Shown piece after piece: positions 7,784-19,706 of a stretch of DNA of 64,000 nucleotides (position 1 is its first letter; each line of letters begins with the position of its first letter). The notes below the pieces were generated by a model that saw nothing but the letters and a program-made list of their open reading frames with translations, did no database searches and was not told the origin of the DNA. Where the stretch lies: positions 1 through 64,000 of the forward strand of contig JACKDL010000028.1 in the NCBI GenBank assembly GCA_020633555.1. The letters run 5' to 3'. The stretch comes from Myxococcales bacterium (GTDB lineage Bacteria; Myxococcota_A; Bradymonadia; UBA7976; UBA1532). The translations under genes were made by a program, and so were the position numbers.

Positions 7784-9604
7784 ATGCGCGGTCTGCGCGG
7801 TGGTTTGGAAGCGGGTCTGATGCTGGCCCTGGCGCTGGCCCTGGGGGCCTGTGACGACGGTGGCGAGGGCGGCGGCGCGGGTGGCAGCGGCGGCGCCATC
7901 GCCGATCAGGGGCCCGGCGGTGCGGGTGGTATGGGCGGCGCCGGTGGTGCCGGTGGTGTCGGTGGTGCCGGTGGGGCCGGAGGCATGGGCGGTGCCGGTG
8001 GCATGGGCGGTGCCGGTGGGGCTGGTGGTGCCGGAGGCATGGGTGGCGCCGGCGGCGCGGGTGGCGCCGGCGGCGTGGGTGGCGCCGGTGGCATGGGCGG
8101 CGCCGGTGGCATGGGTGGCGCGGGTGGCATGGGCGGCATGGGTGGCGCCGGTGGCATGGGCGGCGCCGGTGGCATGGGCGGCGAAGGCGGCGCCGGCGGT
8201 ATGGGCGGCGCTGGCGGCATGGGCGGCGAAGGCGGCATGGGCGGCGAAGGCGGCATGGGCGGCGAAGGCGGCATGGGCGGCATGCCCATGCCTGGGCCGG
8301 CTCGGGTGCGCTTCATCCTGCCCACCGAGGGCGAGGTCAGCATCGGCCGGCCGCTGAACACCCAGCTCGGCGCCTGGCAGTCCACCCGCTACACCGAGAT
8401 GCCCGTGGGCGAGGCCCGCAACGTCGTCAGCCTGGACTTCGGCGGCGGCGCGCAGAACTTCTCGCTGGCCGGTCTGGACGCGGGCTTCGACTACTCCATC
8501 TGGCTCAGCCCCGTGGCGGAGCAGACCTACATCGTCCGCGACGAGAACCTGCCCGAGGCCGGTGAGGGCCTGACGCTGACCCTCATCAACGACTCGGCGG
8601 GCCCGGGCACCGACTACTACTTCGAAGACCTGGACGGCATGCTGACCCCGGCGGCCGAGGGCGTGCCCACCCGGGGCATGGCCCAGGCCTCCGTGGAGGC
8701 CGGCCTGAGCCTGCTGGTGCAGGACGCCGAGGGCGACGGCACCATGGACCGGCGCCTGCCTCTGCTGGTGCCGCCCAGCCAGCTCGCCGAGCGCCGGGTG
8801 TCGGGCTTCGTGAGCGGCGATCAGCTCTTCATCGTCACCGATGGGACCTTCTCGCGCCGGGGCGAGCGGACGGCGCCGGTGCCGGCCTTCGACATGCTGC
8901 CCGCGGACCAGCAGCGCCTCATGCAGGCGTACCACTTCATGGCCGCGCCCGAGGTGCTGCGGTTGACGGCGCTCTTCAACGATCTCAGCGGGTTGCGCGT
9001 GTGGGCCCTGGACGAGCTGGCGGCCCGGGTGCGGGGCCGGCGGGCGCTCGTGGGCGGCCAGAACTGGGGCTTCTCCGTCTCGGACGCCGTGGTGGATCCC
9101 TACACGGGCGACCCCTTGGGCGACGCGCCGGGATCCATCCCCGGGGTCACGTTCTTCATCCCCGACGGGGCCTGGGGCCCCGGGCGGCCGGTGGCCGCGC
9201 TGTTCGGCGCGCCGGGCATGAACCCGAGCATGGCCATGGGGCGGCTGGAGCCCGCCCAGGCCAACGTGCGCACCGTGGTGGTCTACAACCTGACGAACAC
9301 GGCCTACCGCCTGGCCCACGGCTCGCAGCAGGGGTGGGAGTACACCGAGGCCTTCGGGGCGGTGCCCCGCTGGCCCGGGCAGGCGCCCCCCGCGTTCCTC
9401 CCGCCCAACGCGCCGCAGATCGGGCTTGCGGCGGCGGATCAGCCGGGGGTTCTGGGCGTGTGCGCGGCACCCCCGGGCGATCGCGGCAGCCACCTGGCGT
9501 TCATCGTGGACGGCCCCAACGGGCCGCAGCTCCTGATGGACTTCGACCCCGACGGGCCCGCCGGCGAGGCGCTGACGGTCTGCGCCCCGCCGCCCGCGCC
9601 CTGA
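7784..9604 (+). CDS. Surface lipoprotein with long GGX-repeat tether
   Basis: The product has 606 residues. A signal peptide with lipobox LGAC is followed by CDDG at the mature N-terminus. Residues about 45-168 are roughly 41 consecutive Gly-Gly-X triplets (X is Ala, Met, Val or Glu), presumably an extended tether. The C-terminal domain (about 170-606) is beta-rich, with pieces such as VRFILPTEGEVS and LTLTLINDSAGPGTDYYF that loosely recall DUF4397-type repeats; I do not claim a family. A GGAGGTGG ribosome site precedes ATG 7784. Nothing suggests an enzyme; adhesion or surface display is a guess. It is convergent with the DUF1444-like gene. Confidence 0.75.
   Translation: MRGLRGGLEAGLMLALALALGACDDGGEGGGAGGSGGAIADQGPGGAGGMGGAGGAGGVGGAGGAGGMGGAGGMGGAGGAGGAGGMGGAGGAGGAGGVGGAGGMGGAGGMGGAGGMGGMGGAGGMGGAGGMGGEGGAGGMGGAGGMGGEGGMGGEGGMGGEGGMGGMPMPGPARVRFILPTEGEVSIGRPLNTQLGAWQSTRYTEMPVGEARNVVSLDFGGGAQNFSLAGLDAGFDYSIWLSPVAEQTYIVRDENLPEAGEGLTLTLINDSAGPGTDYYFEDLDGMLTPAAEGVPTRGMAQASVEAGLSLLVQDAEGDGTMDRRLPLLVPPSQLAERRVSGFVSGDQLFIVTDGTFSRRGERTAPVPAFDMLPADQQRLMQAYHFMAAPEVLRLTALFNDLSGLRVWALDELAARVRGRRALVGGQNWGFSVSDAVVDPYTGDPLGDAPGSIPGVTFFIPDGAWGPGRPVAALFGAPGMNPSMAMGRLEPAQANVRTVVVYNLTNTAYRLAHGSQQGWEYTEAFGAVPRWPGQAPPAFLPPNAPQIGLAAADQPGVLGVCAAPPGDRGSHLAFIVDGPNGPQLLMDFDPDGPAGEALTVCAPPPAP
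7916..8286 (+). repeat. Short tandem repeat encoding (Gly-Gly-X)n
   Basis: About 370 bases are built from 9-base units of the form GGN GGN NNN, often in an 18-base period (GGCGGCGCCGGTGGCATG and variants). The last four units (GGCGAAGGCGGCATG) are nearly identical, which points to recent slippage. Copy number is likely to vary between strains and to stay in frame, changing tether length. Confidence 0.9.
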
Positions 9605-9638
9605 CGTCCCCGCCAGCCGCCGCGCCCGGGGCGGTCAG
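9601..9638. terminator. Possible bidirectional hairpin between convergent genes
   Basis: Arms CTGAC-nn-CCCC (9601-9611) and GGGG-nn-GTCAG (9628-9638) are complementary around a 16-base loop and overlap both stop codons. There is no T tract on either side, so this is a candidate only. Confidence 0.3.
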
Positions 9639-10450
9639 GCCTCGGGCGGGGCGTCCAGCAGGCGCCAGCCGCCGCCGTTCCAGGCCAGCACGGCCTCGCT
9701 GATGGCGTAGCTCAGGCCCTCCTCGCGGGTGCGCTCCACGAACGCCCGCAGCTCGGCCACCGCCTCGGGATCGCCGCCGTCGGTGAACACCAGCAGGTCG
9801 CGGGCCAGGGGCACGGCGATGGGAGCGCCCTGCATCTTCTCGGCGAGCTGCTCCCAGATGCTGCCCAGCAGTAGCAGGCTGGCCTCATAGTTGCCGCCCG
9901 CCTGGAACATGCGCAGCCGGTCGCCGTGGATGGCCACGTCGTTCAGGTCGTTGGCCAGGTTCTGAAGCGCCACCAGCAAGGCGTCCTTGGGGGCGATGGC
10001 CGCCTTCTGGAGCTGGCTGCTGCTCACCACGGCCATGCTCTGGCCCAGATCGGCCACGAGCATGATGTACAGCTCGCCCACGAAGCCGAAGACCGGCACC
10101 TCGCCCTGGCCCACCTGCTCGAACACGGCGCGCACGTAGTCGATGTGCTTCACCACTGGCCGCAGCGCGGCGTGCAGGGCCGGGCCCTCGGGCACCTTGG
10201 GCGGGCCGGCGGCCACCATGGTGGTCAGGAAGCGCTCCAGGGCCTCCTCGGCGTCGGCACCCTGGCGCACGTCGGTCCAGGGATGCTCCAGCGACAGGGC
10301 GTGCTGCCCGCCGTCGGGGTGCTCCACCGTCAGGTGCAGCGGGCCGTTGACCTCGACCTTCAGCTCGGGGTGGGCGGCGCGCACTTTGGCGGCGAAGGCT
10401 GCCGTGAAGCTGTCGGGTGTGTAGCCTGGGTCGGGGATCTGCGTGGCCAT
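9635..10450 (-). CDS. DUF1444 (YtpQ-like) family protein
   Basis: This 271-residue cytoplasmic protein has no signal peptide. The central part, ELYIMLVADLGQSMAVVSSS, followed by a Leu-rich segment ALQNLANDLNDV, matches my memory of the DUF1444/UPF0354 family (Bacillus YtpQ), whose function is unknown. The assignment rests on pattern recognition. ATG 10450 is chosen because its ribosome site (TAGGAG) overlaps the stop codon of the upstream acylase gene, indicating translational coupling; the ORF extends upstream to 10474 without support. Confidence 0.6.
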   Translation of the reverse strand: MATQIPDPGYTPDSFTAAFAAKVRAAHPELKVEVNGPLHLTVEHPDGGQHALSLEHPWTDVRQGADAEEALERFLTTMVAAGPPKVPEGPALHAALRPVVKHIDYVRAVFEQVGQGEVPVFGFVGELYIMLVADLGQSMAVVSSSQLQKAAIAPKDALLVALQNLANDLNDVAIHGDRLRMFQAGGNYEASLLLLGSIWEQLAEKMQGAPIAVPLARDLLVFTDGGDPEAVAELRAFVERTREEGLSYAISEAVLAWNGGGWRLLDAPPEA

Positions 10451-10457
10451 GGGGCTC

Positions 10458-13400
10458 CTAAGGCGTGAAGACATCGCGGTGGGTGCCGCCGGCCACCACC
10501 TCGTCCAGGTGGAAGCGCAGCGGCAGCGTTTCGTTGGCCAGCCAGAGCTGCACCTGGTCGTCGAAGTGGGGCGAGTCCTTGAGGCCCGACTGGCCGCCCG
10601 GGATGACGTTGGTGCCGCTCACCCGGCCGTCGGGATGGAGGGCAATGACCATCCGCTTCACCGGGCCGGCGCGGTACTCGAACTGGCCGGCGCGGAAGTC
10701 CGTGTCGGCGTTGTCCACGGAGTAGTTGTCGCCGGCCCGAGGGAAGCCCGGCAGGCCCCGGCGCGGATCGCCCGCGGGGAGGTCCTCGGCCAGCGGCAGC
10801 CGGTTGGGGGCGATGCCGAACTGGCGCAGCAGCAGATCGAAGCCCGCCAGGCCGTCCACGTAGGGGGCCAGGATGGACTCGAACCGCACGGTGTGGCGCA
10901 GCCCCCACAGCCATGCGTCCATGTCGGCGGTGCCGAAGCCCCCCTCGCCGCCCTCGGGCTCGGCAGTCAGGGCATCCAGGGCGTCGCGCAGGGCCAGCAG
11001 GGCGATCTCGTCGCTGCGCTCCACCACGTCGGCCGTGCCCAGGTCGTCGAAGAAGCGCGACTCCCCGGTTGCTGGGTCCCACGACACGAGATCCGCCGGG
11101 TTGTCGGGGCCCACGCCCTCGAGCAGCCGCTCCACGTGGCGTGCGATGGCGTACACATCCAGCAGCCGGTGGGCGGGCAGCCAGCCCTCGTCGTCGAAGA
11201 TCCCGGCCACGAACTCCGAGGCCCAGGCGTTGAAGATCATGGTCGCGACGGCCGGCGCGCCCTCGTCGGCCCCGGGGGAGTGGTAGAAGGTCTCCACCCC
11301 GCTCGCCGCGTCGTAGTCAGTCTCGGCCCAGGCATCGAGCCGGGCAGCGACCTCGTCGAAGCGGGCAGCGTTCCCGGTGTACAGCGCCGCCACCCGGGCA
11401 TCGGCGCCTTCCAGATCGCCCTGCGCCGCCAGGGCCTGCGCCTGGCCGATGACTGTCACCAGGTAGGGGGCCCACAGCACGGCTGCGGCGGACTTCACGT
11501 CGGCCTGCACCCGCGCCATGCCCTCCACCGAGGCCGCGCCCGCCTCGGCCTGCTCGGCCACGAGCTCCGCGATGCGGGCGGCGCGCAGGCCCGGCGACCA
11601 GGGGCCGCCCACGTAGATCGGGTCGTCGGCCAGCGAGCCGTCGAAGGACAGCCCCGAGGGGTCGTTGTTTCCCGACACCACCCAGCCTTCGGGCGGATCC
11701 ACGGCCCGCGGGAATTCGGCGTAGGGCACCATGCAGGCGGCCGGATCCACGTTGGACTCGTCGACGGTGCCGTCGGCGTTCAGCCGTAGCTCGAAGGCGC
11801 CGTACAGCGTGCCGTCCAGCACCTGCTGGGGATCGGCGCCGAGGGCGAAGCGGCGGCCGTCCTCGGTGCGGGGCAGGTGATCGCGGCAGGGCGCGCCGTG
11901 GTAGGCGGTGGCCAGCAGCCGGCCGGCGCGATCGGCCACGATGAAGTGGCTGCCCATCACCGCCAGCTTGCGGTGGCTCGCCTGGAAGCTGTCCAGATCC
12001 TGGGCCTCGGCGAGGCTGTAGTAGGGGCCCAGCATGTCCTTCACGTCGAGGATGGTGCTGTCCATGCTGATGGCCGCCACCGCGCCGTCGCCGTCCGTGT
12101 CACCGGGGAATACGGCGCCTGCGCCCAGGTTCAGGCCGCCCTCGCTGTCCTCCGGCACCGGCTCGCCTTCGATGGTGAGGAGCCGGCGCCCGTCGAAGGT
12201 CTCGAAGCGGGGGATCGTGATCTCGCCGCCGGCGCTGCCCAGCACGGGCACGGCACGGGTGCTGTAGGTCTCGTCCACCCGGACGACCGGCTGCCATTCA
12301 CCGGCAAACAGGGTGGCCTCGGGCAGGCCGTCGGCGCCCAGGCGCACCTCTTCGCGGTAGTAGTCCACGGTGTCGCTGTAGAAGCAGGTGAAGCTCCACG
12401 CCACGTGCCCGTTGGTGCCCACCCCCAGGGGCGGCAGCCCGGCGATGAAGTTGCCCCGTACGTGCCAGTCGTCTCCGCCCAGCACCCCGGTGTCCAGCCC
12501 CGCCTGGTGGAAGTAGGGCGGCACGCTGAGCGGGAGGTGGCCGTCGCCGGCCAGCAGGGTGGCGCCGTCCGCGGTGCGGTCCCCGGTCACGGCCCAGGCG
12601 TTCGAGCCGACGGCGCCGGCCTGGCCCCGCATGCTGGCGCGCTTCAACCGCGCGCTCAGCTCGCCCAGCATGCCCTGGGGGAAGTGCAGGGCGTGGCCCG
12701 CGGCGGTGGGGCGCTCGGGCACGTCGCCCCGCTTCTGGGCCTGCGTCACGGTGGCGAAGGGGGTCACTGGAGCCACGTCGTGGTAGATGTCGCTCCACAG
12801 CCCGGCCAGGCGTTCGGCGCCGTCGGGCACGGCGGCGTAGGTGGCCTCGGCCGCCGTCAGCGCCAGGCTGCGCTCGATCTCGCCCTTCGCGCAGCCGCTC
12901 TGCTCCACCACCACGGCCGCGAAGGCGGTCACGTCCAGCGCCGTGAAGGGCTCGACGAGGTCCGCGGGCTGGCCGCCCAGCAGCGGGCCCGCGACGCGCA
13001 GCTCGCTCGGCGGCTCGAAGGTGCCGGCCTTCACCCCATCGACGTAGAAGTTCACGCCCTCGGCGAAGGCGTCGATCTCGGCCCGACGCTCGGGGGCCAT
13101 GTGCTCCAGCAGTTTATGGGCCACCAGCGGCAGTCCGCGGCTTCGGTTGGTGATGTCGCTGTCGATGAGCACGTCGCCCACCAGCTCGCTCAGCTTGCCC
13201 AGGGCCAGCCGGCGGGCCAGATCCATCATCCAGAAGCGGTCGCGCGCCACCAGGAACCCGTGCACCCGGGCCACGTCCGCCCGGTTGGCGCCGTAGACGT
13301 GCGGGATGCCCGCCTCGGTGTAGACCACGTGGACCTCGCCCTGCAGGCCGGGCATCTGCCAGCGAACACCCTCGGCCACGGTGAGTAGCTGGTCGCGGCC

Positions 13401-13580
13401 CGTGGGCGCGCCGGCGTCGGGGCCCCGGTCGGCCGCGCCCTGGTCGACCGGGCCGCCGTCGGTCGCGGCGTCGCCGGGCCCCAGGTCCGCTGGGGGCGTC
13501 GTGGGGACAGCATCATCATCGCAGCCGGCGCCCGCGCAGATCGCGGCGGCCAGCAGCCCGGTCAGGAAGGGACGTCGCAC
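10458..13580 (-). CDS. Penicillin-acylase family lipoprotein hydrolase
   Basis: This 1040-residue Ntn-hydrolase of the penicillin/acyl-homoserine-lactone acylase family cleaves amide bonds and is made as a precursor that cuts itself. The N-terminus is a lipoprotein signal (lipobox GAGC) with CDDD after the Cys and an Asp/Gly-rich tether to about residue 60. The alpha-chain region carries GIPHVYG and ARDRFWMMD. The nucleophile is Ser326 in GSNAWAV, preceded by Gly as the family requires, and the AGDGHLPLSVPPYFHQ block follows. GTG 13580 has a GGAGG site. Likely roles are degrading quorum signals, antibiotics or lipopeptides at the cell envelope; the substrate cannot be read from sequence. The downstream DUF1444-like gene is translationally coupled. 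Confidence 0.92.
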   Translation of the reverse strand: MRRPFLTGLLAAAICAGAGCDDDAVPTTPPADLGPGDAATDGGPVDQGAADRGPDAGAPTGRDQLLTVAEGVRWQMPGLQGEVHVVYTEAGIPHVYGANRADVARVHGFLVARDRFWMMDLARRLALGKLSELVGDVLIDSDITNRSRGLPLVAHKLLEHMAPERRAEIDAFAEGVNFYVDGVKAGTFEPPSELRVAGPLLGGQPADLVEPFTALDVTAFAAVVVEQSGCAKGEIERSLALTAAEATYAAVPDGAERLAGLWSDIYHDVAPVTPFATVTQAQKRGDVPERPTAAGHALHFPQGMLGELSARLKRASMRGQAGAVGSNAWAVTGDRTADGATLLAGDGHLPLSVPPYFHQAGLDTGVLGGDDWHVRGNFIAGLPPLGVGTNGHVAWSFTCFYSDTVDYYREEVRLGADGLPEATLFAGEWQPVVRVDETYSTRAVPVLGSAGGEITIPRFETFDGRRLLTIEGEPVPEDSEGGLNLGAGAVFPGDTDGDGAVAAISMDSTILDVKDMLGPYYSLAEAQDLDSFQASHRKLAVMGSHFIVADRAGRLLATAYHGAPCRDHLPRTEDGRRFALGADPQQVLDGTLYGAFELRLNADGTVDESNVDPAACMVPYAEFPRAVDPPEGWVVSGNNDPSGLSFDGSLADDPIYVGGPWSPGLRAARIAELVAEQAEAGAASVEGMARVQADVKSAAAVLWAPYLVTVIGQAQALAAQGDLEGADARVAALYTGNAARFDEVAARLDAWAETDYDAASGVETFYHSPGADEGAPAVATMIFNAWASEFVAGIFDDEGWLPAHRLLDVYAIARHVERLLEGVGPDNPADLVSWDPATGESRFFDDLGTADVVERSDEIALLALRDALDALTAEPEGGEGGFGTADMDAWLWGLRHTVRFESILAPYVDGLAGFDLLLRQFGIAPNRLPLAEDLPAGDPRRGLPGFPRAGDNYSVDNADTDFRAGQFEYRAGPVKRMVIALHPDGRVSGTNVIPGGQSGLKDSPHFDDQVQLWLANETLPLRFHLDEVVAGGTHRDVFTP

Positions 13581-13637
13581 GCCGGTCCTCCAGATGGTCG
13601 TTGGCCGGCCACGGCCGGCGCCAGGGTGAGGCGGGGT

Positions 13638-14963
13638 TCAGGGGGCGGGGATGAACCAGCCCACGCCCAGGTGTTCCTGGAGGCGGACGTGCTCGGCGGC
13701 CCGCTCAGCGTCGTCCAGGTTGGTCTCCAGGGGTTCCACCCGTGAGGGCTCGTGGAGGGCGGTCACCGGGGTCCAGCCCATGCCGGTGACGCCGCCGTCG
13801 CCCAGGCTGACCTTGCCGATGATGCCCACCTCGTAGACCGTACCCGCGGGGTCGGGCTCGGTGGAGAAGTTGCCCAGGCTGTAGAAGACTGCAGCGTCGC
13901 GGGGCACGCCGTCTTCGGTGCGGATCGAGCAGGTGCCCACGCCGGGAACGTGCTCGGGCTGGTTGACATGGCAGAGCTCGGCCGGCTGCACCACGTGGGG
14001 GCCCTCGGCAGAGATCACGTCGGCGCCCATCGCGATGATCCGCCGGGCCAGCACCATGAAGTGGGGATCGGGGAAGTGCTCGTACTCGAAGCCCCAGTGC
14101 AGCACCACGACCACGTGGTCCACGCCTTCGGCCCGCGCCGCGTCGATCTGCGCCTGGATGGGGCTGAGATCGATGTCCTCGCCGATGTGGCCGAAGGGCA
14201 CGATGAACACGTCGTGCTGGGGCTCCAGATCCCGCCGATTCAGGCCCCAGGTGAACGACATCAACGCCACGCGCTTGTCGCCCACGGTCACGATGGGCTG
14301 ATCGTCCACGCCCATGGTGGTGTAGCCCGCCGCCTCGGCGCCGGCCTTGGTGGAGGTCACCCCCGCCGCGTCCATGTCGTAGGTGTGGTTGTTGTTGAGC
14401 TGCAGCACGTCGAAGGGCAGGGCGTCGAAGACCTCGGGCGGCATGTTGAACCGCACTGGCAGGCCCTCGCGGGTCACCTCGTGCTCGGCCGAGGCCACAC
14501 TCTCCAGGTTGCCGATGCGCAGATCCGCCGCCAGCACGCCGGCGGCCCCGGTGGCGAAGGCGGACCAGTTGTCCGGCACCCACAGCGTGTCGCCGCCGAA
14601 GGCGAGCGTGATCCCGTCACCCAGGGGCGGCAGCGCGTCGTTCATCGCCTCGAAGTGGGCCAGGCTCTCCACCGGTGCGCCCTTGCGCTGCTGGAAGAGC
14701 TTGCGCACGTACAGGCCGGCCTCGACATCGGTGGGGCCCCACGTCTCGGTCTCCCAGCGCACGTCCGCCCAGTTCTCCAGCCCCTCTTCCGGGGTGTAGA
14801 CCGCGGGGAAGACCGTCGCCGGATCGGGCCAGGCCGCGTAGGGATCCGCCGCCATGTCGGGCATGCCCTGGTCCACGACGGACGCCGCATCTGAGCCGTC
14901 GTCGCAGCCGGAGGCTACGGCGATGGCGAGCGCGCCGAACCAGAACAAGCGATGGATCCGCAT
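13638..14963 (-). CDS. CapA-family (PGA_cap) lipoprotein, predicted metallophosphatase fold
   Basis: The product has 441 residues. A lipoprotein signal (lipobox ASGC, then CDDG) leads into a short Asp-rich tether and a CapA/PGA_cap domain at about residues 115-415. Characteristic pieces are GITLAFGGDTL, ADLRIGNLES, LQLNNNHTYDMDAAG, VVVVLHWGFEYEH and VFYSLGNFSTEP, which carry the Asp, Asn and His residues of the calcineurin-like metal site. Family members take part in capsule polyglutamate assembly, but many stand-alone versions are of unknown function. No capBC genes are here, so capsule synthesis is not supported. ATG 14963 follows GGGAGG. It lies just upstream of the acylase gene in the same direction, 57 bases apart, probably one transcript. 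Confidence 0.85.
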   Translation of the reverse strand: MRIHRLFWFGALAIAVASGCDDGSDAASVVDQGMPDMAADPYAAWPDPATVFPAVYTPEEGLENWADVRWETETWGPTDVEAGLYVRKLFQQRKGAPVESLAHFEAMNDALPPLGDGITLAFGGDTLWVPDNWSAFATGAAGVLAADLRIGNLESVASAEHEVTREGLPVRFNMPPEVFDALPFDVLQLNNNHTYDMDAAGVTSTKAGAEAAGYTTMGVDDQPIVTVGDKRVALMSFTWGLNRRDLEPQHDVFIVPFGHIGEDIDLSPIQAQIDAARAEGVDHVVVVLHWGFEYEHFPDPHFMVLARRIIAMGADVISAEGPHVVQPAELCHVNQPEHVPGVGTCSIRTEDGVPRDAAVFYSLGNFSTEPDPAGTVYEVGIIGKVSLGDGGVTGMGWTPVTALHEPSRVEPLETNLDDAERAAEHVRLQEHLGVGWFIPAP

Positions 14964-15079
14964 GCAGAGCCTCCCCGAGAGCCGGCGGACTATAGCGCCG
15001 GCCTTGGCCGCGGTGCCAGCGGTGGTCTGGCGGCCTGGATGTGGCCAGGGTCGAGGGCTTGCTGGGGAGGAATGGGGCG

Positions 15080-15126
15080 GCCCGGGGCGGGAGCGTGGGA
15101 GGAGGCGGCGGAGCCCCGCCCCGGGC
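15080..15126 (-). terminator. Strong GC hairpin behind the TSP3-repeat gene
   Basis: The perfect 12-base inverted repeat GCCCGGGGCGGG (15080-15091) and CCCGCCCCGGGC (15115-15126) encloses a 23-base loop. It lies 17 bases past the stop of the repeat gene on the minus strand, where a terminator is expected. There is no U tract, so it may stabilise the 3' end or act with Rho. Confidence 0.5.
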
Positions 15127-15142
15127 TGCGGAACCGGTGGGG

Positions 15143-19492
<4,350 letters not shown>

Positions 19493-19706
19493 GGCCGCCT
19501 CCTCCTCGTGCTGTCGGCCCGCTCGCTGGGCCACCCGGGGCGCCGCCAACGTCCCGGCAAATGCGAATTTGGAAGCGTCAGAAGATATGGAGTTGTGCAG
19601 CTTCGTGGGTGGTGGGTGACCCGGGGCCCGATGGATGGTCCGAATTGCGCCGGTCTGGCGCGGCGGGCAGCATCGCAGGACCAAGCACACCCACAGGGGA
19701 CGCACG
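19493..19706. promoter_or_regulatory. Divergent promoter region of two surface-repeat genes
   Basis: This 214-base gap, the largest in the window, lies between two divergent genes for repeat-rich surface proteins. A lower-GC stretch at about 19555-19610 is the likely promoter core. I found no -35/-10 pair or palindrome I would defend. Confidence 0.3.
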
